From NCBI GenBank assembly GCA_030041045.1, contig JASHOQ010000127.1, positions 1 to 64,000 of the forward strand: DNA of 64,000 nucleotides. Reading direction: 5' to 3'. This DNA is from Acidobacteriaceae bacterium (GTDB lineage Bacteria; Acidobacteriota; Terriglobia; Terriglobales; Acidobacteriaceae). Positions 57,679 to 64,000 of the stretch are shown here, piece by piece. How positions within the stretch are numbered: position 1 is the stretch's first letter; the number at the start of each line of letters is the position of its first letter. Both the position numbers and the translations under genes were made by a program. Under the pieces are notes generated by a model that saw only the letters and a list, made by a program, of their open reading frames with translations, had not been told where the DNA came from and made no database searches.

Positions 57679-58691
57679 TGTACCTCCACCGCCATCTTCC
57701 CGAAATGTCCGCCGCGCTCCATGCGTTCCAGCACCGCGCGGGTCTCGCTCCAGGGGAAGGTCTCCACCACCGGGCGCAACTGCGCGAGCTCGATCGCGCG
57801 ATTCATCTCCTCAAAATCCGCGCGCGAACCGACGTAGATTCCCTGGATGCGCGCCAGCTTGCGCAGCACGAGAGGAATGGGGAACGGATCGGCTGGCTGC
57901 GTCAGCACGCCGATCTGCGCCACCGTTCCGCCGGTGCGGATGGCCTTGAGCGAGCGCTCGAGCGTGCCTGCGCCGCCCACCTCCACCACCAGGTCCACAC
58001 CCGGGTCCCGGCCTTCGCCGCCGGTTTCGTCCGCGGCCCATCGCTCCCAATCCGGTTGCTCGCGATAGTTCAGTCCGGCATCGAGTCCCAGCGCCCGCGC
58101 CCGCTTCAGTTTCTCATCGCTGCTTGAAACCGCGAGCACGCGAGCGCCGCGCATCTTGGCAAACTGCAGCGCGAAGATCGACACGCCGCCCGTGCCTTGG
58201 ATGAGCACCGTCGAGCCCGGCTTCACGTCGCCTGCTTGGAGCGCATTCCACGCCGTCACCGCGGCGCAGGGCAGCGTGGCCGCCTGGGCAAAATTCAAAT
58301 GTTCGGGAATGCGCACCAGCCCCGACTCGCGCAGCACCACCCTCTCCGCCAGCATCCCGTCGATGTCGCCGCCCAGCGCGCCTTTGGCCTTGGCCGCAGT
58401 CAGTTCGCCCTCCAGCCAGTTCTGCATGAAGATGCCGGCCACGCGGTCGCCCGGCTTCCACCGGGTCACGCCCGCGCCCACTGCCAACACTTCGCCGGCG
58501 CCATCGGAGCACGGAATCCGCGGCAGCGCCATGCGCGGGTTGTAGCGGCCGGTCACCATCATCAGGTCGCGATAATTGAATGAAACCGCGCGCACCCGCA
58601 CCAGCACTTCACCCGCTTGCGGCGCGGGCGCCGGCCGTTCCGCGAACGCGAGAGCCGGAATGCCGAAACTCGCAATCTGCCAGGCGCGCAT
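57657..58691 (-). CDS. zinc-type alcohol dehydrogenase / quinone oxidoreductase family (MDR)
   Basis: MRAWQIASFGIPALAFAERPAPAPQAGEVLVRVRAVSFNYRDLMMVTGRYNP; VLIQGTGGVSIFALQFAKMRGARVLAVSSSDEKL. Confidence 0.92.
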   Translation of the reverse strand: MRAWQIASFGIPALAFAERPAPAPQAGEVLVRVRAVSFNYRDLMMVTGRYNPRMALPRIPCSDGAGEVLAVGAGVTRWKPGDRVAGIFMQNWLEGELTAAKAKGALGGDIDGMLAERVVLRESGLVRIPEHLNFAQAATLPCAAVTAWNALQAGDVKPGSTVLIQGTGGVSIFALQFAKMRGARVLAVSSSDEKLKRARALGLDAGLNYREQPDWERWAADETGGEGRDPGVDLVVEVGGAGTLERSLKAIRTGGTVAQIGVLTQPADPFPIPLVLRKLARIQGIYVGSRADFEEMNRAIELAQLRPVVETFPWSETRAVLERMERGGHFGKMAVEVQEAGNRE

Positions 58692-58801
58692 ACGCTTCTC
58701 CGCAAAGGAACTTGCTCCCGATTTGGTCCCGGAGAGCCGGAATGAAAGCCACGGCCCCACCCTGTGGGACACGATCGGCCCATCCCGCGTAAGATGAAGA
58801 T

Positions 58802-59056
58802 ATGGCCCGCGGGTGGGAAAGTAAATCGGTAGAGGAGCAGAGATCAAGCTCCTCCAACAACATTCACGCAGGCCTTTCCCAGGACGAGCGGTTGCGCGCC
58901 GATGCGCTGGAACGGGCCGCGCGCGAGCGCCAGAAACAATCGCTTGAGTTGCAACGGGCGCTGATTCTCTCACGGAGAACCGCCAACCCCGGCCGCCGCG
59001 CCGCGCTCGAAGACGCACTCAAGCAAATCGAAGCTCAGATCGAATCCATCGGCTGA
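58802..59056 (+). CDS. small hypothetical protein (84 aa)
   Basis: MARGWESKSVEEQRSSSSNNIHAGLSQDERLRADALERAARERQKQSLELQRALILSRR...; helical, divergent from the MDR gene. Confidence 0.7.
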   Translation: MARGWESKSVEEQRSSSSNNIHAGLSQDERLRADALERAARERQKQSLELQRALILSRRTANPGRRAALEDALKQIEAQIESIG

Positions 59057-59087
59057 ATCCGCGGGAATTCAACTCACCACAAATCCC

Positions 59088-59160
59088 GGGTGCCCCAGGT
59101 CCCGAGACCGGGTCCCCAGCGACAGGTCTCCGTCGCTGGGGTGGTTAGGGACCTGGGAAA
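59088..59160 (+). repeat. extragenic hairpin family B copy (expanded, compound)
   Basis: GGGTGCCCCAGGTCCC...CCCCAGCGACAGGTCTCCGTCGCTGGGG...GGGACCTGGGAAA: nested hairpins. Confidence 0.7.
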
Positions 59161-59244
59161 CCAAAACCTTCGACTCGACACGAAATACCGTTGCCTCCAT
59201 CCGTCACGCAGTCTCACCGCGCCCAGGGTGGGAGGGCCGGACAC

Positions 59245-60984
59245 TCAATACCGCCACGACTTCGTGTCCGCGCCCGCAGGCGCCGTGGCCAGCATGTGTT
59301 CCACCATCTGCGGCAATACGCGCTGCGTCCAGTCGGCGTTGTTTTCCTGCATGGTGTACTCGGCCGGGCCCCCGGTGTAGCAGTGCGGCATCCCCGGCCC
59401 ATATTGAAACGTCGCATCGGAGTGCGGATTGCGCGTGGCGTCGAGTTGGTTTTGAAGCCGGTGCACGGCGTTGTTGAGGAAATACGTGTCGCCATCGCCC
59501 ACGGCAAAGTGCAGCTTGCCTTCGAGTTTGGGTCCCAGTGTGGCCCAGTCGCGCGCGAGGATCGCCGCCAGGTCGTAATGATCGTGCCAGTACGCCACCA
59601 CTTTCGGGTCGATCGCCCCGGTGAGCGGATCGATCGCCTGCGCCGGGTAGCCATCCGCGTCGGCCGGCGAAAACACCGCCTGCCAGATGTCCCACTGCTC
59701 CGTCGACCGCCCGTGCGTGCCGAGCACGTATTCATAGGCGTACTCGGCGCCCGTCTCCGCGATGATGGAGCCGTCGGGTTTGCGGTCGGCCGCAATGGGA
59801 ACCTGGCCGAAATCGCCCTTGCGCACGAACGCATTGGCATCGTCGTAGAGATCGATGTTCTGGTAAGCGTGAAAGTCCACCGGATCGGGACAGGCCACGA
59901 ACGCGCCGTTATACATGTCGGGATAAAACACCTGCGTGGCCAGCGCCTCCCATCCGCCCGTCGATCCGCCATACGTGGCCCGCGCCCATCCCTGCGCGAT
60001 GCCGCGATACTTCTTTTCGATGGCCGGAATCAGCTCCTCGTTGATGGCTGCGCCGTAAGGGCCCACGTTGGCTGAATCTACGTCGTAGGAGTCGTCGTAA
60101 TAGGGATTCGCATTCTGCACATAAATCAAAATCACCCGCGGCAGCCGGCCGCTGGTCCAGTCCTGAAACAAGCGGTAGCCCGCCTGCTCGCGGCGGAAAT
60201 TGGGCGACTTGGGATCGGGCGGCGCGGTCATGAACGGCACCGGCCGGAACCCGGGATAGAAGTGATCCTGATACACCACCACCGGGTAGTGCGCGTCAGG
60301 ATGCGCGTCGAATCCATCCGGCAGCAGGATCCAGGCGCCCAGGACCACGTCGCGGCCCCAGAATGCGCTCAGCTTCTCGCTGCGCAGGCGCATGTACTTG
60401 AGCCATTTTGCCGCAGGCTCTTTTTGCGCCAGCACCTCCGGGTCGCTGTCTGTTCCCTCGATCGGCGGAATGGTCTGGTCGAGCGTGATCCGGATGGTCT
60501 TCTGCGCCCTGGGATCGAAATGAATCTTCACCGGTTTGTTGTAGTGGTTGCCCGGCTTCTCATTCCACTTCTGTCCCTCGCCTTTGTCCGGCGGCAGCCA
60601 CACGCTTTTGCCGCTGGCGAGATGAAACTCCTCATAGACATTGAAGACGCCCTGCACGAAATAATCGCCGGCATCGAGATCGCTGAGCGACCGCCGCGGA
60701 TAGCCGAAGGTCTGCGCGTCGACCACAATCGGCTGCCCCGGCGCGAGCCCGTCCGCGTCCACGCCAAACCCCTCGGCCGACGTATAGGTTTCGTCCATCT
60801 GCATTCGCGGCTCCACGCTCACGTCTTTCGCGAACACGAGAATCAGGTGCCCGTGCAGCGGCTGCGTGGCCGGCACCGTCACTTCAATGCGCTGGGCAAA
60901 ACAGGCGCCCGCGGCGACCAGAATGGATGCGGTCAATACTGATGCCGTCAATAGAAAAACAGTCAGCGTGGAAAAGCGTCGCAT
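59245..60984 (-). CDS. exported alpha/beta hydrolase (esterase-like)
   Basis: Signal peptide; ATYGGSTGGWEALATQVFYPDMYNGAFVACPDPVDFHAYQNIDLYDD. Confidence 0.85.
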   Translation of the reverse strand: MRRFSTLTVFLLTASVLTASILVAAGACFAQRIEVTVPATQPLHGHLILVFAKDVSVEPRMQMDETYTSAEGFGVDADGLAPGQPIVVDAQTFGYPRRSLSDLDAGDYFVQGVFNVYEEFHLASGKSVWLPPDKGEGQKWNEKPGNHYNKPVKIHFDPRAQKTIRITLDQTIPPIEGTDSDPEVLAQKEPAAKWLKYMRLRSEKLSAFWGRDVVLGAWILLPDGFDAHPDAHYPVVVYQDHFYPGFRPVPFMTAPPDPKSPNFRREQAGYRLFQDWTSGRLPRVILIYVQNANPYYDDSYDVDSANVGPYGAAINEELIPAIEKKYRGIAQGWARATYGGSTGGWEALATQVFYPDMYNGAFVACPDPVDFHAYQNIDLYDDANAFVRKGDFGQVPIAADRKPDGSIIAETGAEYAYEYVLGTHGRSTEQWDIWQAVFSPADADGYPAQAIDPLTGAIDPKVVAYWHDHYDLAAILARDWATLGPKLEGKLHFAVGDGDTYFLNNAVHRLQNQLDATRNPHSDATFQYGPGMPHCYTGGPAEYTMQENNADWTQRVLPQMVEHMLATAPAGADTKSWRY

Positions 60985-61055
60985 TGAAACCTCATCCCAA
61001 AGTCTCTCATTCCATCGCGGACTCAACTCAATCCTCTTGTCTCAGAACGAACCGG

Positions 61056-61094
61056 GTTGCCCCATCCAAAGCGCGCTTTTGCGTTTTGGGTGGG
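61056..61094 (-). repeat. extragenic hairpin family A copy (reverse orientation, changed stem)
   Basis: GTTGCCCCATCCAAAGCGC-GCTTTT-GCGTTTTGGGTGGG; stem rebuilt with different bases. Confidence 0.7.
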
Positions 61095-61148
61095 AGGGCA
61101 CGGCGTTGTCCTCGCCGACTTGGGGAACCATGCACCTTTACGGATTCC

Positions 61149-61182
61149 GGGTGCCCCGGGTCCCGATTCTGGGACCCGGGAA
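61149..61182 (-). repeat. extragenic hairpin family B copy
   Basis: GGGTGCCCCGGGTCCC-GATTCT-GGGACCCGGGAAA, perfect 10-bp stem. Confidence 0.75.
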
Positions 61183-61193
61183 AGCACAAGCCC

Positions 61194-61241
61194 CGCTCAC
61201 TCGCTGACTTGCCGACTCGCTGACTTGCTGACTCGCTAACT
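61194..61241 (-). repeat. octamer tandem array O1 (6 units) overlapping a dehydrogenase stop codon
   Basis: CGCTCACT CGCTGACT TGCCGACT CGCTGACT TGCTGACT CGCTAACT; CTA at 61236-61238 is the stop (TAG). Confidence 0.85.
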
Positions 61242-62117
61242 TGTTCGTCCCCGCCGCTGCGCCATCTTGTACTGCCCCGCAGCCCAATCCTCGTCGCCCA
61301 AGCCGATCTGCCGCGCCTCGGCAAAGATCTCGGCCATGGTGTCGGCCAGGCTCAGCCGCGTCCCGCGTTCCGCCGCGGCCTCGCGCAGCAGGCGCATGTC
61401 TTTGGCGCCCAGCGTCACCGTCGCCCCCGGCGTCTCCGGCGGATGCAGCATCACCTTTCCGTACGCGGCATAAAACGGCGACTGAAACAGCGCGCTGTTC
61501 ACCGTCTCGAGAAACGTCTCTGGCGCAATCCCCTGTGCCTCAGCAAACACGAACGCCTCGCTCAGCGAGTGAATCATGGCGCTGATCAAAAAATTGCCGC
61601 CCAGCTTCACCGCGTGCGCTTGCCGCGGTTCGCGCCCCACCACGGAGATTCCCCGCGCCATGGGCTCGAGCACCGGCCGCGCCCGCTCCACTGCTTTTTC
61701 CACGCCCGCAGCCACGATCCACAATTTCCCCTGAGCGGCAATTTCAGGCCGCCCGAACACCGGCGCTGCCACAAAGTCGATCCCGCGCCGCGCGTGTTCC
61801 CGGGTCAGTCGCTCGCTCAGCGCCACGCTGATGGTGCTCGACGCAATGTGCAGCGAGCCGGGACTCAACGCATCCAGCAATCCGTTCGATCCGAAGAGCA
61901 CTTCCTCGTGCGCGGCATCGTCGAAGAGCATGGTGATGACGGCGTCCGCCCCCAGCTCCGCCTCCGCCGGCGTGGCTGCGGCGATTGCGCCCTCGTGGAT
62001 CGCAGGTTTCGTGCGTCCTTCCGTGCGGTTCCACACCGCCAGCTCGTGCCCGGCGGCGATGAGCCGCAGCGCCATCGGCGTTCCCATTTTGCCCATTCCC
62101 AGAAATCCGATTCTCAT
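61236..62117 (-). CDS. NAD(P)-dependent oxidoreductase (beta-hydroxyacid dehydrogenase / 3-hydroxyisobutyrate dehydrogenase family)
   Basis: MRIGFLGMGKMGTPMALRLIAAGHELAVWNRT; FVAAPVFGRPEIAAQGKLWIVAAG; AVKLGGNFLISAMIHSLSEAFVFAE. Confidence 0.94.
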   Translation of the reverse strand: MRIGFLGMGKMGTPMALRLIAAGHELAVWNRTEGRTKPAIHEGAIAAATPAEAELGADAVITMLFDDAAHEEVLFGSNGLLDALSPGSLHIASSTISVALSERLTREHARRGIDFVAAPVFGRPEIAAQGKLWIVAAGVEKAVERARPVLEPMARGISVVGREPRQAHAVKLGGNFLISAMIHSLSEAFVFAEAQGIAPETFLETVNSALFQSPFYAAYGKVMLHPPETPGATVTLGAKDMRLLREAAAERGTRLSLADTMAEIFAEARQIGLGDEDWAAGQYKMAQRRGRTS

Positions 62118-62185
62118 CGACCGCCCCGCATCGTCAGTAACCGTACCGTGACAATTCCGCGCATCTCGAACGATACACTGGAACG

Positions 62186-63139
62186 ATGACGATTTGGAAA
62201 GTGGTCGTTCTCGCTTTCATTCAGGGCTTCGCCGAACTGCTCCCCATCTCCAGCTCCGCCCATGTCGTGGTCGCGGAAAAGCTCATGGGCCTCGACCCCT
62301 CAGCGCCGCAGATGACGCTGCTTCTGGTCATGCTCCACACCGGCACCATGTTCGCCGTGCTGGTCTATTTCTGGAAGACCTGGAGGCAGGTCTACTTCTC
62401 CACGGGCGACGCTTTCCGCCGCTTCGCCATCCTTGCCATCTGGGCCACGCTGCTCACGGCCATCGTGGGCGAGCTGCTCAAGAAGCTCATCGAGAAGACC
62501 CTGTTTCGCGGCGCGCCCAAGGCGCAGATCGAGGATCTCTTCAGCCATCTCGAGCTCATCGCACCCGCGCTCGCCGTGGTAGGCGTTCTCATCATCGTCG
62601 CCGGCCTCATGGAAAAGAAAATGGAAAAGAAAATTCCGCCGCGCGTCTCTGCTTCCGGCCGCCGCTCCAGCAACGAAGGCACACTCACCCTCAAGCAGGC
62701 CGGCTGGATGGGCCTCATCCAGGGACTCGCGCTACCCTTCCGCGGATTCTCGCGCTCCGGCTCGACCATCTCCACGGGCATGCTCGCTGGCGCGGCCAAA
62801 GAACCCGCCGAGCGCTTCAGCTTCGCGCTCGCCGTCATCCTCACGCCGCCCGTGGTCTTCCTGGAAGCGCTGCGCCTGGTCAGGGCTGCTCACGCCTCGG
62901 CTGCTCACGCTTCGGCCGCGCACGCCTCCGCGGCCGCCGGCGCGCAAATTGCAGATCCCATCAACCTGCACGCGGCTGTCGCCGCCAGCCTTCTCGGCGG
63001 CGCCTGCTCCTTCGTCGCCGGACTGCTTGCGCTCGCATGGCTTTCACGCTGGCTCGAGAGCGGCAAGTGGCGCTGGTTCGGCATTTATTGCCTGCTCGCC
63101 GCTGCCGGCGTTTTCTATCTGCACACCCGCGGCTTTTAA
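62186..63139 (+). CDS. uppP: undecaprenyl-diphosphate phosphatase
   Basis: VLAFIQGFAELLPISSSAHVVVAEKLMG; IQGLALPFRGFSRSGSTISTGMLAGAAKEPAERFSFALAVI. Confidence 0.96.
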   Translation: MTIWKVVVLAFIQGFAELLPISSSAHVVVAEKLMGLDPSAPQMTLLLVMLHTGTMFAVLVYFWKTWRQVYFSTGDAFRRFAILAIWATLLTAIVGELLKKLIEKTLFRGAPKAQIEDLFSHLELIAPALAVVGVLIIVAGLMEKKMEKKIPPRVSASGRRSSNEGTLTLKQAGWMGLIQGLALPFRGFSRSGSTISTGMLAGAAKEPAERFSFALAVILTPPVVFLEALRLVRAAHASAAHASAAHASAAAGAQIADPINLHAAVAASLLGGACSFVAGLLALAWLSRWLESGKWRWFGIYCLLAAAGVFYLHTRGF

Positions 63140-63162
63140 ATTTTCTTTTTGGAATCGCGGAA

Positions 63163-63618
63163 TCAATTCGGCGTCCCGCGCGCCTCGTCCCGGCCGAATG
63201 CGCACTCCTGGCACAGGCACATGCGCCGCAGATACTCCCACGAATAAATCCCGCCCGAGTGCCCATCCGACCAGTGGAACTGGATGGCGTATCGGCCCAC
63301 GGCCTGCGCGCTTTTCGGTTTTGCCGGCGGCGCGTACAGCGGCAGCAGCTCAGTTGGCTTCGGCTTCGCCTCGCCCGGCTTGCGCCCTTCGAGCGTCCGC
63401 TCCTCCACGCAGGTGGCGCAGGGGCAGGCGGCGCGCAGCCAGGCAAAGCTCCACGCGCTCTTGTGCCCGTCCTGCCAGTCGATCTCCAGGCCCTTGCCCT
63501 CGGTGAGCAGCACGCGTACCTTTTCCGGTGTCACCGCAATCCGCGGCAGCGGCCGGTTCTCCGCGCCTGCCCGGGTTTCCTCATCCCTGGCGACGAAGCG
63601 AATCCCCTCGTGGCTCAT
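63163..63618 (-). CDS. DUF971 domain-containing protein
   Basis: LEIDWQDGHKSAWSFAWLRAACPCATC...QAVGRYAIQFHWSDGHSGGIYSWEYLRRMC. Confidence 0.9.
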   Translation of the reverse strand: MSHEGIRFVARDEETRAGAENRPLPRIAVTPEKVRVLLTEGKGLEIDWQDGHKSAWSFAWLRAACPCATCVEERTLEGRKPGEAKPKPTELLPLYAPPAKPKSAQAVGRYAIQFHWSDGHSGGIYSWEYLRRMCLCQECAFGRDEARGTPN

Positions 63619-63825
63619 GATTCCATTTTAAGAGATCGAGGAATCCGCAGGGGACCGGCGCGGGCGGATTCTGGTCCCGGAACAAATGGGCACCGCCGGC
63701 TCGGTTCCGCCCCACTCCGGTCACCCATCGGGCCCGGCCACATTCCGGACGGCGCATTTATCGGCTTTGGCTCCTGGGCTTTACCATCCTTTGAAACCGA
63801 CCCCTCCACTGCGGCATCCCATTTG

Positions 63826-63854
63826 TTGAAGCAGCTCGCCCTAAGCGCTATACT
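63826..63854 (+). promoter_or_regulatory. sigma70-type promoter upstream of the terminal gene
   Basis: -35 TTGAAG (63826-63831), 17-bp spacer, -10 TATACT (63849-63854). Confidence 0.75.
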
Positions 63855-63864
63855 GGAAATGAAA

Positions 63865-63885
63865 ATACGACTATTTCAGTCGTAT
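63865..63885 (+). promoter_or_regulatory. perfect palindromic candidate operator (Rrf2/IscR-like)
   Basis: ATACGACT-ATTTC-AGTCGTAT: 8-bp perfect inverted repeat just downstream of the predicted transcription start. Confidence 0.7.
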
Positions 63886-63967
63886 ATTTGCACAGGTTCC
63901 CGTCAAGATTCGCAGCAAGGCCCGGCCAGTCAGCATCATACGCGCAGTCGCGCCTCTGGAGAGTGCA

Positions 63968-64000
63968 ATGGGTTCAAGCACCGAGACAATCCGCGACCTC
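63968..64000 (+). CDS. sufB: probable SufB N-terminus (truncated by window end)
   Basis: MGSSTETIRDL... resembles SufB N-termini; only 11 codons visible, so tentative. Confidence 0.4.
   Translation, partial: MGSSTETIRDL

Overview
GC-rich chromosomal window of about 64 kb. I read it as Acidobacteria (Terriglobia-like), mainly because of two tandem proteins resembling the 'acidobacterial VWFA-related' family and the overall gene content. No rRNA, tRNA, CRISPR array, prophage or transposase gene was recognised. About 48 protein-coding genes are supported. They include the 3' part of a pyruvate:ferredoxin oxidoreductase; a prpB-prpC-prpD methylcitrate cluster; mutS2; a DtxR/MntR-like regulator and an Nramp transporter; an HlyD/TolC pair; ppk1; a cell-wall cluster (amidase, GerMN, murI); fabI; ftsK; a vapBC toxin-antitoxin pair; an FtsX-like permease; a rhomboid protease; an alpha-carbonic-anhydrase-like protein with substituted metal ligands; nnr-tsaE; a BlaI/M56 pair; a trypsin-like lipoprotein; a MshEN-AAA ATPase; uppP; DUF971; and the first codons of a probable sufB behind a clean promoter and palindrome. 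The most unusual content is intergenic. (1) Three copies of a 109-bp element have ~23-bp terminal inverted repeats; one copy is interrupted by a 45-bp palindromic insertion flanked by a 7-bp direct repeat. (2) Degenerate heptamer tandem arrays (GGGANCA/GTGATCA type), most of which contain or abut gene stop codons. (3) Octamer arrays (TCAGCGAG type) with the same relation to stop codons. (4) Several hairpin families whose stems change sequence but stay paired, combined in different orders like beads. All repeat comparisons were made by eye; no searches or alignments were run.
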